A stretch of 64,000 nt of DNA. Source: Marinilabiliaceae bacterium JC040. GTDB taxonomy: Bacteria > Bacteroidota > Bacteroidia > Bacteroidales > Marinifilaceae. Below are positions 9,395 to 19,052 of this stretch, piece after piece; the stretch's first letter is position 1, and the number at the start of each line of letters is the position of its first letter. The position numbers were made by a program, and so were the translations under genes. The stretch covers positions 124,001 through 188,000 of the forward strand of contig SNAP01000004.1 in assembly GCA_022496785.1 (NCBI GenBank), written 5' to 3'. The notes beneath the pieces were generated by a model that saw only the letters and a program-made list of their open reading frames with translations, was not told where the DNA came from and made no database searches.

Positions 9395-10333
9395 ATGATA
9401 GATAAGAGTAAGGTGAAAATTTTCGCCGGGGAAAACAGTAAATATCTTGCTGAGAAAATAGCAGATTCTCTAGGTATGGAATTAGGTAAGTCGAACGTTC
9501 TTCGTTTTAGCGATGGAGAGTTTGTTACTAGTTACAATGAAACTGTTAGAGGACAGTATGTTTTTATTTGTCAATCAACATTCCCTCCTTCAGATAATTT
9601 GATGGAATTATTGTTGATGATAGATGCTGCTAAAAGAGCTTCTGCTGGTAAGGTTATAGCTGTGATGCCATACTTCGGTTTCGCAAGACAAGATCGTAAA
9701 GATCAACCTAGAGTTGCTATAGGTGCTAAATTGGTAGCCAATATGTTGACTGCTGCTGGGGTAGATAGAGTAATGACTATGGACCTTCATGCTGATCAAA
9801 TTCAAGGATTCTTTGATATCCCTGTTGATCACCTTTATGGTTCTTCTGTTTTACTTCCATATTTGAAATCTTTAGATTTAGAAGATTTAGCTATTGCTTC
9901 TCCTGATATGGGTGGTTCTAAAAGAGCTCATACTTATGCTAAACATTTACATGCTGGTCTTGTGATTTGTCATAAGAAAAGAGAAAAAGCTAATGAAGTG
10001 GCTTCTATGACTGCTATCGGTGATGTTGAAGGTAAGAATGTTGTGATTGTAGATGATATGATTGATACTGCAGGTACTATTGCGAAAGCTGCTGATATGC
10101 TTAAAGAAATGGGTGCTAAATCTGTTAGAGCTATTGCTACTCATGCTGTGCTTTCTGGCCCTGCGTATGAAAGAATTGAAAATTCAGCTTTAGAAGAATT
10201 AATTTTTACTGATTCTATTCCTTTGAGAAAAGAGTCTAAGAAAATTAAGGTGCTTACTGTTGCTGATTTATTCGCTAAGACTATAGATAATGTGATGAAT
10301 CATCACTCTATTAGCGAAAATTTTATAATGTAA
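9395..10333 (+). CDS. prs: Ribose-phosphate pyrophosphokinase
   Basis: A 312-residue PRPP synthetase. It transfers diphosphate from ATP to ribose 5-phosphate, feeding nucleotide, histidine and tryptophan synthesis. Seen motifs: FSDGEF near the N-terminus, FARQDRK (ATP-binding flexible region), DLHADQIQGFFD, and the PRPP-binding loop IVDDMIDTAGT near residues 217-227. The length is normal. It is followed 20 bases later by ychF on the same strand with no terminator between, so the two are probably co-transcribed. It is a housekeeping gene set between two polysaccharide blocks. Confidence 0.97.
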   Translation: MIDKSKVKIFAGENSKYLAEKIADSLGMELGKSNVLRFSDGEFVTSYNETVRGQYVFICQSTFPPSDNLMELLLMIDAAKRASAGKVIAVMPYFGFARQDRKDQPRVAIGAKLVANMLTAAGVDRVMTMDLHADQIQGFFDIPVDHLYGSSVLLPYLKSLDLEDLAIASPDMGGSKRAHTYAKHLHAGLVICHKKREKANEVASMTAIGDVEGKNVVIVDDMIDTAGTIAKAADMLKEMGAKSVRAIATHAVLSGPAYERIENSALEELIFTDSIPLRKESKKIKVLTVADLFAKTIDNVMNHHSISENFIM

Positions 10334-10353
10334 TTTTAATTAAGATATAATAG

Positions 10354-11451
10354 ATGGGACTTCAGTGTGGTATCGTTGGTCTTCCTAATGTGGGAAAATC
10401 AACCCTATTTAATTGTTTGTCGAATGCGAAAGCTCAATCGGCAAATTTCCCTTTTTGTACTATAGAACCTAATGTTGGTGTGATTACTGTTCCTGATGAG
10501 AGATTAACTGCTCTTTCAGAAATTGTGAACCCTCAAGCAATTCAACCAGCTGTTGTTGAAATTGTTGATATTGCAGGTCTTGTGAAAGGTGCTAGTAAGG
10601 GAGAAGGGCTTGGAAATAAGTTCTTAAATAATATTCGTGAAACAGATGCTATAATTCATGTTTTAAGATGTTTTGATAATGATAATATTACTCATGTTGA
10701 AGGTGGTATAGATCCTGTGCGTGATAAAGAAATTATTGATATCGAACTTCAATTGAAGGATCTTGAATCTGTGGAGTCGAGAATGCAAAAAGCTCAGAAA
10801 CTTGTTAAAGTTGGGAATAAAGAAGGTATTAAATTAATGGCAGTTCTTGAGAAATTTAAGGAGTGTTTATTAGCTGGACGTTCTGCTAGAACCCTTGAAC
10901 TTGAAGATAGTGAGTTGGAATTGACTAGCGATATGATGTTGCTTACTTCTAAACCTATTCTTTATGTTTGTAATGTTGATGAGGCTTCTGTGATTTCTGG
11001 TAATAAGTATGTTGAGGCTGTGAAAGAGGCTATTGCTGATGAAAAAGCTCAAATGATTCTTATTGGTGCTGGTATTGAAAGTGATATTGCTGAACTTGAT
11101 TCTTACGAAGAAAAGAAAATGTTCCTTGACGATTTAGGTCTTGAAGAGGCTGGTGTTAATAAACTTATTAAATCGGCTTATAAACTTCTTAACCTAAGAA
11201 CTTATTTTACTGCTGGTGTTAAAGAGGTGAGAGCTTGGACTTTCTCTGATGGTATGAAAGCTCCTCAATGTGCAGGTGTTATTCATACTGATTTTGAAAA
11301 AGGTTTTATTAGAGCTGAGGTTATTAAATATGATGATTATATCGCTTTAGGTGGAGAATCTGCTTGTAGAGATGCTGGTAAGATTGGTGTTGAAGGTAAA
11401 GAATATGTTGTGGAAGATGGCGATATTATGCATTTCCGTTTTAATGTGTAA
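10354..11451 (+). CDS. ychF: Redox-regulated ATPase/GTPase YchF (Obg-related)
   Basis: A 365-residue YchF/OLA1-family P-loop protein. The G1 loop GLPNVGKST is at residues 9-17, NFPFCTIEPNVG covers switch I, DIAGLVKGASKGEGLGN is the G3/switch II region, and the C-terminal TGS domain ends in the family's HFRFNV. The family binds ribosomes and prefers ATP over GTP. In place of the NKxD motif it has CNVDE, as expected for YchF. It ends a probable prs-ychF unit and is followed by a strong terminator. Confidence 0.96.
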   Translation: MGLQCGIVGLPNVGKSTLFNCLSNAKAQSANFPFCTIEPNVGVITVPDERLTALSEIVNPQAIQPAVVEIVDIAGLVKGASKGEGLGNKFLNNIRETDAIIHVLRCFDNDNITHVEGGIDPVRDKEIIDIELQLKDLESVESRMQKAQKLVKVGNKEGIKLMAVLEKFKECLLAGRSARTLELEDSELELTSDMMLLTSKPILYVCNVDEASVISGNKYVEAVKEAIADEKAQMILIGAGIESDIAELDSYEEKKMFLDDLGLEEAGVNKLIKSAYKLLNLRTYFTAGVKEVRAWTFSDGMKAPQCAGVIHTDFEKGFIRAEVIKYDDYIALGGESACRDAGKIGVEGKEYVVEDGDIMHFRFNV

Positions 11452-11491
11452 GTTTTTCAAGCGTTCATTACGCTATTAATTTATAAGATTT

Positions 11492-11523
11492 AGAGAGTGG
11501 GCTTAGGTCTACTCTCTTTTTTT
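11492..11523 (+). terminator. Rho-independent terminator after ychF
   Basis: An 11-base-pair stem (AGAGAGTGGGC with GTCTACTCTCT, two G-U pairs), TTAG tetraloop, and TTTTTT directly after the stem. Confidence 0.88.
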
Positions 11524-11535
11524 GTATTTTTATTT

Positions 11536-11543
11536 TATCTTTG
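11536..11543 (+). promoter_or_regulatory. -7 promoter box before the UDP-sugar operon
   Basis: TATCTTTG, a full match to TAnnTTTG, 18 bases before the dehydrogenase ATG and 18 bases after the ychF terminator stem. No clear -33 TTTG at the expected distance; that region is the terminator arm. Confidence 0.5.
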
Positions 11544-11561
11544 GTTTAAAAATAAATCTTT

Positions 11562-12869
11562 ATGAATATTTATAATAAACTTGTCTCTGGTGAGGGAAAA
11601 TTGGCTTTAATCGGTTTAGGTTATGTTGGTTTACCTATCGCTTTAGAGTTTGCTAAGCATATTTCTGTTATTGGTTTTGATATTAATGAAGATAGGATTA
11701 ATATGATGAAAAATAATATTGATCCTTCTAATGAATTATCTAAAGCTGATTTTCTAAATTGTGATATTCGTTTTACTTCTTCTATTGATGATTTGGCTGA
11801 GGCCTCTTTTTATATTGTTGCTGTCCCTACTCCTATCGATAAGTTTAACCATCCTGATTTATCTCCTCTTTTGAAAGCTACTAAGTCGGTTGCTTCTGTT
11901 CTTAAAAAAGGTGATTATGTGGTGTTTGAATCTACTGTATATCCTGGGGCTACAGAGGAGGATTGTTTACCTGTTTTAGAAGAATTATCTGGATTAAAAG
12001 TAGGTAAAGATTTTATGATAGGGTTTTCTCCTGAAAGAATTAATCCAGGAGATAGAGTACATACTCTTACTAATACTAAGAAAATTGTTTCTGCTTGTTG
12101 CGATATTGCTTTAGAAAATGTTTCTATGGTGTATGAATTAGTTGTTGAGGCAGGTGTACATAAAGCTCCATCTATTAAAGTGGCTGAAGCTGCTAAAGTA
12201 ATTGAAAATACTCAAAGAGATATAAATATTGCTTTTATGAATGAGCTTTCTATTATCTTCGGTAGGTTGAATATTAATACTTATGATGTTTTGGAAGCTG
12301 CAGGTACTAAGTGGAATTTTCTGAAATTTTTCCCTGGTTTAGTAGGTGGACATTGTATTGGTGTTGATCCTTATTATCTTGTTCATAAAGCTAAAGAACT
12401 TAAATACCATCCTCAGATTATTAATGCTGGTAGATTTATTAATGATTCTATGGGAGGGTATATAGGTAAGAAAATTGTGAAGAAGATGATTCGTCAGAAT
12501 AAGAATATTCTTGGTTCAAGAGTTCTTGTTATGGGATTGACTTTTAAAGAAAATGTTAGTGACATTAGAAATTCAAAAGTTATGAACATTGTTGATGAAT
12601 TGAAAGATTATGATGTTATTGTTGATGTTGTAGATCCTTATGCATCTTCTGAGGATGTGAAGAAAAATTACGATATAGAGCTGAAGAGTATTGAAGATTT
12701 AGTTTCATGTAAAGAATATGATGCTGTTGTTTTAGCTGTTTCTCATGATAAATATATGAATCTAAATAGAAATTTCTTCCTTTCTCTAATGAAGGATAAT
12801 TACCTTTTTGTAGATGTGAAGGGTGTTTATAAGAATATGTTTGAAGATGATAATTATTGGAGTTTATAG
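11562..12869 (+). CDS. UDP-N-acetylhexosamine 6-dehydrogenase (WbpA/WbpO/TviB family)
   Basis: A 435-residue nucleotide-sugar dehydrogenase that oxidises C6 of a UDP-sugar to a carboxylate with two NAD+. The Rossmann motif GLGYVGLP is near residue 19, PTPID is near 90, and the catalytic-Cys segment GGHCIGVDPYY is near residues 262-272. GGHCIG resembles the WbpO/TviB branch (UDP-N-acetyl sugars). The genes that follow (wbpE, wbpB, wbpD homologues) strongly suggest the substrate is UDP-GlcNAc and the product UDP-GlcNAc uronic acid. It is the first gene of a five-gene + strand run; the next frame begins 26 bases after its stop. Confidence 0.92.
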   Translation: MNIYNKLVSGEGKLALIGLGYVGLPIALEFAKHISVIGFDINEDRINMMKNNIDPSNELSKADFLNCDIRFTSSIDDLAEASFYIVAVPTPIDKFNHPDLSPLLKATKSVASVLKKGDYVVFESTVYPGATEEDCLPVLEELSGLKVGKDFMIGFSPERINPGDRVHTLTNTKKIVSACCDIALENVSMVYELVVEAGVHKAPSIKVAEAAKVIENTQRDINIAFMNELSIIFGRLNINTYDVLEAAGTKWNFLKFFPGLVGGHCIGVDPYYLVHKAKELKYHPQIINAGRFINDSMGGYIGKKIVKKMIRQNKNILGSRVLVMGLTFKENVSDIRNSKVMNIVDELKDYDVIVDVVDPYASSEDVKKNYDIELKSIEDLVSCKEYDAVVLAVSHDKYMNLNRNFFLSLMKDNYLFVDVKGVYKNMFEDDNYWSL

Positions 12870-12895
12870 TTCCAAGATATAAAATAGAGACTGAG

Positions 12896-14020
12896 ATGAA
12901 AATTAAAATGGTTGATTTAAAGCTTCAGTATGATAAGATTAAAGAAGAACTTGATGCTAGTATGCAAGAGGTGATTGATAGTACTTCTTTTATTAATGGC
13001 CCTATGGTTAGTAAATTTGCTGATAATTTATCTGAATATATTGGATGTGAGAATATTGTGACTTGTGCCAATGGAACTGATGCTTTGCAAATTGCTCTGA
13101 TGGCTTTAGATTTAAAGGCAGGTGACGAGGTGATTGTTCCTGATTTTACTTATGTTGCTTCGGCTGAAGTGATTGCTCTTTTAGGTCTTAAACCTGTTTT
13201 TGTTGATTGTCGTTCAGATAGCTTTAATATTGATATAGATTCTTTACGTTCTGCTATAACTTATAAAACTAAAGCTATTGTTGTTGTTCATCTTTATGGA
13301 CAATGTGCGGATATGGAATCTATTTTGACTATTGCTAAAGAGTCTGGTTTGTTTCTTATTGAAGATACTGCTCAAGCTATAGGTGCTGACTTTATCTTTT
13401 CTAATGGTTCTAAAGCAAAAGCTGGAACTATGGGAGACATTGGTACTACTTCGTTTTTTCCATCTAAGAATTTAGGATGTTATGGTGATGGTGGTGCTTT
13501 GTTTGTAAATGATAAGAATTTAGCTAATAAGGTGAAGATGATTGCTAATCATGGTCAGTCGGTGAAGTATAAGCATGATATTATTGGTTGTAATTCTCGA
13601 TTGGATAGTTTACAGGCAGCTGTTTTGAATGTTAAATTGAAATATCTTAATGATTATATTGAGGCTAGACAATCTGTTGCTGATTTCTACGATAAGAGTT
13701 TGAGAGATATTTATTCTATTATTACTCCTGTGAACTTGAGGTTTTCTACTCATGTTTACCATCAATATACTATTAAAGTACTTAATGGTTTAAGAGATGA
13801 TTTGAAACTATTTCTTTCAGAAAAGGGTATTCCTTCTATGGTTTATTATCCTATACCTTTGCATAGGCAATTGGCTTTTAAAGATTGTAAATTTGAGAAT
13901 GTTAATAATAGTGAGGATTTGTCTAAAGAGGTGCTTTCTTTACCTATTCACACTGAGATGAATGAGGAACAATTGAATTTTATTTGTTCTGCTATTCATG
14001 AGTTTTTTGAAAGATATTAA
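12896..14020 (+). CDS. wbpE: UDP-3-keto-GlcNAcA aminotransferase (DegT/DnrJ/EryC1 family)
   Basis: A 374-residue PLP-dependent sugar aminotransferase. MVDLKLQYDKI at the N-terminus is characteristic of the WbpE group. CANGTDALQIAL binds the PLP phosphate, EDTAQAIGA is the Asp region, and the Schiff-base lysine is Lys191 in FPSKNLGCYGDGG. In the Wbp pathway it adds an amino group from glutamate at C3 of the 3-keto sugar. The open frame extends upstream to a TTG at 12857 overlapping the preceding gene, but ATG 12896 (or 12908) fits the family N-terminus and avoids the overlap. WbpB follows 9 bases downstream. Confidence 0.92.
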   Translation: MKIKMVDLKLQYDKIKEELDASMQEVIDSTSFINGPMVSKFADNLSEYIGCENIVTCANGTDALQIALMALDLKAGDEVIVPDFTYVASAEVIALLGLKPVFVDCRSDSFNIDIDSLRSAITYKTKAIVVVHLYGQCADMESILTIAKESGLFLIEDTAQAIGADFIFSNGSKAKAGTMGDIGTTSFFPSKNLGCYGDGGALFVNDKNLANKVKMIANHGQSVKYKHDIIGCNSRLDSLQAAVLNVKLKYLNDYIEARQSVADFYDKSLRDIYSIITPVNLRFSTHVYHQYTIKVLNGLRDDLKLFLSEKGIPSMVYYPIPLHRQLAFKDCKFENVNNSEDLSKEVLSLPIHTEMNEEQLNFICSAIHEFFERY

Positions 14021-14029
14021 ATATATATA

Positions 14030-15001
14030 ATGAAGAATTTTGGTATTATAGGTGTTGGTGGATATATTGCTCCTAGACATCTTAAAGCTATAAAAGATAC
14101 TGGTAATAATTTATTGGCAGCTTATGATAGATTTGATAGTGTTGGTATTATGGATAGCTTTTTCCCTAAGACTGCTTTCTTTACTGAACAAGAATTGTTT
14201 GATAGACATATTAGTAAATTAGCTGATAAGGGAGAAGGTTTAGATATTTTGAGCGTTTGTACTCCAAATTATTTACATGATGCTCATATTAGATATGGTT
14301 TACGATTAGGATGTAATGTGATTTCTGAGAAGCCTCTTGTTTTAAATCCATGGAATATTGATGGTTTGCAAGAGATGGAAAGAAGTACTGGAGGTAAGGT
14401 TAATAATATCTTACAATTGCGTTTACATGATTCTATTAAAGCATGGAAAAAGAAAATTGATGATGGACCTAAGGATAAGGTTTATGATATTGATTTGACT
14501 TATATTACTTCTAGAGGTAATTGGTATTATACTTCGTGGAAGGGTGATGTTCATAAGAGTGGTGGTGTTGCTACTAATATTGGTGTGCATTTCTATGATA
14601 TGTTACAGTGGATTTTTGGTCCTGCTAGTAGAAATATTGTTCATGTATCTAGTCATGATAGAGTAGCTGGTTTCCTTGAATTCGAAAGAGCTAGAGTTAG
14701 GTATTTCCTAAGTATTAATGAAAATACTCTTCCTAAAGATGTTAGAGAAAGTGGTAAGAAGACTTTTAGATTGATTGAGATGGAGGGCGAAGAGGTTGAA
14801 TTTTCAAATGGTTTTACCGATTTACATACTGAAAGTTATAAGAATATTTTGAATGGTGAAGGTTATGGATTAGATGATGTTCGTCCTTGTATCCAAATTG
14901 TTCATGATATTAGAAATGCTGTTCCTGTAGGTTTAAAAGGTGATTATCATCCTTTTGCTAAATTGCCTTTAACAGAACATCCTTTCGGTTGGAAGATTTA
15001 A
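14030..15001 (+). CDS. wbpB: UDP-GlcNAcA 3-dehydrogenase, Gfo/Idh/MocA family
   Basis: A 323-residue oxidoreductase with an N-terminal NAD-binding GVGGYIAPRH motif (about 8-17) and the EKP motif at residues 100-102 that marks the Gfo/Idh/MocA fold. The WbpB branch is indicated by the AAYDRFDSVGIMDSFFP segment and by its position between wbpE and wbpD. It oxidises C3 of UDP-GlcNAc uronic acid to the 3-keto form used by WbpE. In Pseudomonas the two enzymes work as a coupled pair that recycles NAD through 2-oxoglutarate; that is family knowledge, not visible here. Confidence 0.93.
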   Translation: MKNFGIIGVGGYIAPRHLKAIKDTGNNLLAAYDRFDSVGIMDSFFPKTAFFTEQELFDRHISKLADKGEGLDILSVCTPNYLHDAHIRYGLRLGCNVISEKPLVLNPWNIDGLQEMERSTGGKVNNILQLRLHDSIKAWKKKIDDGPKDKVYDIDLTYITSRGNWYYTSWKGDVHKSGGVATNIGVHFYDMLQWIFGPASRNIVHVSSHDRVAGFLEFERARVRYFLSINENTLPKDVRESGKKTFRLIEMEGEEVEFSNGFTDLHTESYKNILNGEGYGLDDVRPCIQIVHDIRNAVPVGLKGDYHPFAKLPLTEHPFGWKI

Positions 15002-15012
15002 ATGATTATAAT

Positions 15013-15588
15013 ATGAAAGAAGATTATTTTGCTCATGAAACCGCAGTGATTGATGCTGGTTGCAGTATTGGTGTAGGAACTAAAATATGGCATTTTTCTC
15101 ATATAATGCAGGATTGTGTAATTGGTGATCTTTGCAATATAGGACAAAATGTTGTTGTATCTCCTAATGTTATTTTAGGTAGAAATGTTAAGGTTCAGAA
15201 TAATGTTTCTATATATTCAGGTGTTATTTGTGAAGATGATGTATTTCTTGGCCCTTCTATGGTTTTTACAAATGTGATAAATCCTAGATCTGCTATTAAT
15301 AGAAAGTCTGAATATAAAGAGACTATTGTGAAGAAAGGTGCTAGTATAGGTGCTAATGCAACTATTGTTTGTGGTAATTCTATTGGAATGTTTGCTTTTA
15401 TTGGAGCTGGAGCTGTTGTTACTAAGGAAGTAGATGATTATGCTTTAGTGGTTGGTAATCCTGCAAAGCAAATAGGATGGGTTTCTGAATATGGACATAG
15501 ATTGGAGTTTGACGATAGTGGTATTGCTGTTTGTCCTGAGAGTGGAATGAAATATTCTTTAAAAGATAATAAAGTAGAACAAATATAA
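15013..15588 (+). CDS. wbpD: UDP-2-acetamido-3-amino-glucuronate N-acetyltransferase
   Basis: A 191-residue left-handed beta-helix acyltransferase. Hexapeptide repeats run through the protein (VGTKIWHFSHI, IGDLCNIGQNVVV, LGRNVKVQNNVSI, IGANATIVCG, IGAGAVV). IWHFSHI is typical of WbpD and carries the catalytic His. It acetylates the 3-amino group to give UDP-2,3-diacetamido-2,3-dideoxy-glucuronic acid. The open frame reaches back to a TTG at 14989 overlapping wbpB, but ATG 15013 gives the usual N-terminus. It is followed after 24 bases by the ABC-F gene. Confidence 0.93.
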   Translation: MKEDYFAHETAVIDAGCSIGVGTKIWHFSHIMQDCVIGDLCNIGQNVVVSPNVILGRNVKVQNNVSIYSGVICEDDVFLGPSMVFTNVINPRSAINRKSEYKETIVKKGASIGANATIVCGNSIGMFAFIGAGAVVTKEVDDYALVVGNPAKQIGWVSEYGHRLEFDDSGIAVCPESGMKYSLKDNKVEQI

Positions 15589-15612
15589 TTAAGAATAATA
15601 AAAGAAGTTATT

Positions 15613-17289
15613 ATGGCTGATGATAAGCAGATAATTTTCTCGATGAGTAGGGTGAGCAAGACTTTCCCTCCACAGAAGAAAGTGATAAAAGATATAAATT
15701 TATCTTTTTTTTATGGAGCTAAGATTGGTATTATAGGTCTTAACGGTTCGGGTAAATCTACCTTGCTTAAGATTATTGCAGGTCTTGATCCTAATTACGA
15801 AGGTAATATTGTATGGTCTAAGGAGCATAATATTGGGTATCTTGCTCAAGAGCCTGAATTGGACGATGAAAAGACTGTAAAGGAAATAGTTCAAGAGGGT
15901 GTTCAAGAAATTATGGATGTTCTTAAGGAGTATGAAGAGATTAATGTGAAGTTCTGTGAGCCTATGGGTGATGATGAGATGAATAAGCTTATTGAACGCC
16001 AAGGGGTTTTAACAGATCAAATAGAGCAAATGGATGCTTGGGATATTGATTCAAAATTGGAGAGAGCTATGGATGCTCTTCAATGTCCAGATCCTGATGC
16101 TATTGTAAAACATCTTTCAGGTGGTGAGAGACGTAGAATTGCTTTATGTAGGTTGTTATTGCAAAAACCTGACATCTTACTTCTGGATGAGCCTACCAAC
16201 CATTTAGATGCTGAGTCTATTCAGTGGTTAGAGCAACATTTACAACAGTATGAAGGTACTGTTATTAGTATTACCCATGATAGATATTTCTTGGATAATG
16301 TTGCTGGATGGATTCTTGAATTAGATAGAGGTGAAGGTATTCCTTGGAAGGGTAATTATTCTTCTTGGTTGGATCAGAAGACTAAGAGAATGGCTATGGA
16401 AGAAAAGGTTGAAAGCAAGAGACGTAAGGCTTTACAAAGAGAGCTTGAATGGGTGAATTTGGGTGCTAAAGGCCGTCAAGCAAAGCAGAAAGCTCGTTTG
16501 AATGCTTATAGCGATATGCTTGAAGAGGATGTTAAGCAGAAAGAAGAAAAATTAGAGATTTTTATTCCTAATGGTCCACGTTTGGGTAATAAGGTGATTG
16601 AAGCTAATGGAGTTTCAAAGGCCTTTGGTAATAAATTATTGTATGAGAATCTTGAGTTTTCTTTACCTCCTGCTGGTATTGTTGGTATTATCGGTCCTAA
16701 TGGTGCTGGTAAAACAACTCTTTTCCGTATGATTATGGGACAGATGGAAGCTGATGCTGGAGACTTTTCTGTTGGAGAGACTGTGAAGATTGCTTATGTT
16801 GATCAACAACATGCTGATATCGATCCTGAAAAGACTGTTTATGAAGTTATTTCTGGTGGTAGCGATTTAATTGTTGTTGGTGGTAAGGAGATGAATGCAA
16901 GAGCTTATGTTTCTCGTTTTAATTTCTCTGGAAATGATCAACAAAAGAAATGTGGTGTTCTTTCTGGTGGTGAAAGAAATAGATTGCATTTGGCTTTAAC
17001 ATTGAAGGAAGAGGCTAATGTTCTTCTTTTAGATGAGCCTACAAATGATATTGATGTTAATACTTTAAGAGCCTTAGAAGAAGGTTTACAAGATTTTGCT
17101 GGCTGTGCTGTTGTGATTTCTCATGACCGTTGGTTCTTGGATAGAATTGCTACTCATATTTTAGCTTTCGAGGGTGATTCTCAAGTTCATTTCTTCGAAG
17201 GTTCATATTCTGATTATGAAGAAAATAAGAAGAAACGTTTAGGGGATGTTGAACCTAAAAGATTTAAGTATAAGAAATTGATGGATTAG
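15613..17289 (+). CDS. ettA: ABC-F ribosome-associated ATPase EttA
   Basis: A 558-residue protein with two ABC ATPase domains and no membrane part. Domain 1 has GLNGSGKST, LSGGERRR and LLLDEPTNHLD. A charged arm and linker (about 240-320) contain LEWVNLGAKGRQAKQKARL. Domain 2 has GPNGAGKTT, LSGGERNR and LLLDEPTNDID. The length and the RQAKQKARL linker match EttA, which binds the ribosomal E site and gates entry into elongation according to ATP/ADP level. It may be transcribed with the wbp genes, since no terminator precedes it. A strong bidirectional hairpin follows. Confidence 0.93.
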   Translation: MADDKQIIFSMSRVSKTFPPQKKVIKDINLSFFYGAKIGIIGLNGSGKSTLLKIIAGLDPNYEGNIVWSKEHNIGYLAQEPELDDEKTVKEIVQEGVQEIMDVLKEYEEINVKFCEPMGDDEMNKLIERQGVLTDQIEQMDAWDIDSKLERAMDALQCPDPDAIVKHLSGGERRRIALCRLLLQKPDILLLDEPTNHLDAESIQWLEQHLQQYEGTVISITHDRYFLDNVAGWILELDRGEGIPWKGNYSSWLDQKTKRMAMEEKVESKRRKALQRELEWVNLGAKGRQAKQKARLNAYSDMLEEDVKQKEEKLEIFIPNGPRLGNKVIEANGVSKAFGNKLLYENLEFSLPPAGIVGIIGPNGAGKTTLFRMIMGQMEADAGDFSVGETVKIAYVDQQHADIDPEKTVYEVISGGSDLIVVGGKEMNARAYVSRFNFSGNDQQKKCGVLSGGERNRLHLALTLKEEANVLLLDEPTNDIDVNTLRALEEGLQDFAGCAVVISHDRWFLDRIATHILAFEGDSQVHFFEGSYSDYEENKKKRLGDVEPKRFKYKKLMD

Positions 17290-17422
17290 ATTTTCTATTA
17301 GAATATTGTGTATTACAAAATACGTAAACTATCAATAATGGAATTTAGAAATTATGACTATCCTACACTATTTCAATAAGTGTTTAAAGTCTAAATTATA
17401 GATGAACTCTCTTATAAAAACA

Positions 17423-17452
17423 AAAAGGTGTACCAGTTAAGGTACACCTTTT
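17423..17452. terminator. Bidirectional terminator between ettA and rny
   Basis: A perfect 12-base-pair inverted repeat (AAAAGGTGTACC and GGTACACCTTTT) around AGTTAA, between convergent genes, with A/T runs on both sides so it can act on both strands. Confidence 0.9.
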
Positions 17453-17472
17453 ATACTTATTGTTGATTTGTT

Positions 17473-19014
17473 TTATTTAGCATATGAAACAGAACGTGTT
17501 TCACGGATAACGGTGATCTTTACTTGACCAGGATAAGTCATCTCATCTTGGATTTTCTTAGCTATATCGTATGATATCTTTTCTGCATCTGTGTCATTAA
17601 TTTTATCACTTCCAACTATAACTCTTAATTCTCTACCTGCTTGTATTGCATATGATTTTGTTACTCCTTCATATGATTGTGCTAGATTCTCAAGGTCTTT
17701 TAGTCGCTTGATATATGACTCTACAACTTCTCTTCTTGCTCCAGGTCTTGCTCCAGAGATTGCATCACATGCTTGAACTAGGGGAGCTATTAGACTTGTC
17801 ATTTCAACTTCGTCGTGGTGAGCACCTATTGCATTACATACATCTGCTTTCTCTTTATATCTTTCTGCTAATTTCATTCCTAAAATTGCGTGTGGCAATT
17901 CTGGCTCATCATCAGGTACCTTACCTATATCGTGTAATAGTCCTGCTCTTTTAGCTTTTTTAGTGTTTAAGCCAAGTTCTGAAGCCATTATGCTACAAAG
18001 ATTAGCTGTTTCTTTAGCATGTTGAAGTAGATTCTGTCCGTAAGAAGAACGGTATTTCATCTTTCCTATAAGACGTATTAATTCAGGATGTAGACCATGT
18101 ATTCCTAGGTCGATGGCTGTACGTTTACCTGTCTCAATGATTTCTTCTTCTATTTGTTTACTTACTTTTTTAACAACTTCTTCAATTCTTGCAGGATGGA
18201 TACGTCCATCTGTTACTAATTGGTGAAGTGCTAAACGTGCAATTTCTCTTCGTACTGGATCGAATCCTGATAGTACAATTGCTTCTGGTGTATCGTCTAC
18301 AACAATTTCTATTCCTGTTGCTGCTTCAAGAGCTCTAATATTTCTTCCTTCTCTACCAATGATACGACCTTTCATCTCATCAGATTCTATATGGAAGATT
18401 GTTACTGCATTTTCTATTGCTGTCTCTGTTGCTACTCTTTGAATAGTTTTAATAACAACTTTTTTAGCTTCCATATTAGCACTCATCTTAGCTTCATCCA
18501 TCCTTTCATTGATGTATGAGATTGCTTCTGTTTCTGCTTCGTCTTTTAGAGATGCTATTAATTGTTGTTTTGCGTCTTCTGCTGATAGACCAGAGATTTC
18601 TTCTAATTGTTCACGTTGTTTATGAACTGCTTTTGACAATTCTGTATTCTTCTTTTCTAGAAGATCCATTTGAACATTTAAGTTTTCTTTTATTGATTCT
18701 ACCTCGTGTTTCTTTCGAGCTAGTTCTTCGTTCTTTTGGTTTATTGTAGATTCTTTCTGTTTTATTCTGTTTTCTGCTACAACAATTTTAGAGTTTCTTG
18801 AGTTTATTTGTTTTTCATGTTCTGCTTTTAATTGCAAGAACTTTTCTTTTGCTTGTAGAATCTTGTCTTTTTTAATGACTTCAGCTTCTGCTTGAGCATC
18901 CTTTATTATGTTGTTGCTTTTCCCTCTTAGCGAACGCTGTATAAGTATGTATGTTACCAGAGTTCCTATGAGAAGGGCAACTATTCCGATAATAACGTTT
19001 GTAATAGTAATCAT
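17473..19014 (-). CDS. rny: Ribonuclease Y
   Basis: A 513-residue membrane-anchored endoribonuclease that starts mRNA decay. An N-terminal membrane helix (about 3-23, [21 protein letters not shown]) is followed by a long coiled coil (about 40-150), a KH RNA-binding domain ([15 protein letters not shown], about 213-227) and a metal-dependent HD domain with LLHDIGK near residue 360. The C-terminus has the family [16 protein letters not shown] ending. It lies downstream of zapA and the 6S-like RNA on the same strand; the RNA's own terminator probably separates it from zapA. Confidence 0.96.
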   Translation of the reverse strand: MITITNVIIGIVALLIGTLVTYILIQRSLRGKSNNIIKDAQAEAEVIKKDKILQAKEKFLQLKAEHEKQINSRNSKIVVAENRIKQKESTINQKNEELARKKHEVESIKENLNVQMDLLEKKNTELSKAVHKQREQLEEISGLSAEDAKQQLIASLKDEAETEAISYINERMDEAKMSANMEAKKVVIKTIQRVATETAIENAVTIFHIESDEMKGRIIGREGRNIRALEAATGIEIVVDDTPEAIVLSGFDPVRREIARLALHQLVTDGRIHPARIEEVVKKVSKQIEEEIIETGKRTAIDLGIHGLHPELIRLIGKMKYRSSYGQNLLQHAKETANLCSIMASELGLNTKKAKRAGLLHDIGKVPDDEPELPHAILGMKLAERYKEKADVCNAIGAHHDEVEMTSLIAPLVQACDAISGARPGARREVVESYIKRLKDLENLAQSYEGVTKSYAIQAGRELRVIVGSDKINDTDAEKISYDIAKKIQDEMTYPGQVKITVIRETRSVSYAK

Positions 19015-19052
19015 ATTTGATTTGTTTTATATATATGGTAAAAAAATGCATA

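Noticed and set aside
17591-17954. Plus-strand open frames inside rny
   Set aside because: They lie fully inside the clear rny frame, have Leu/Ser-rich compositions typical of reverse-strand shadows, and lack promoters.
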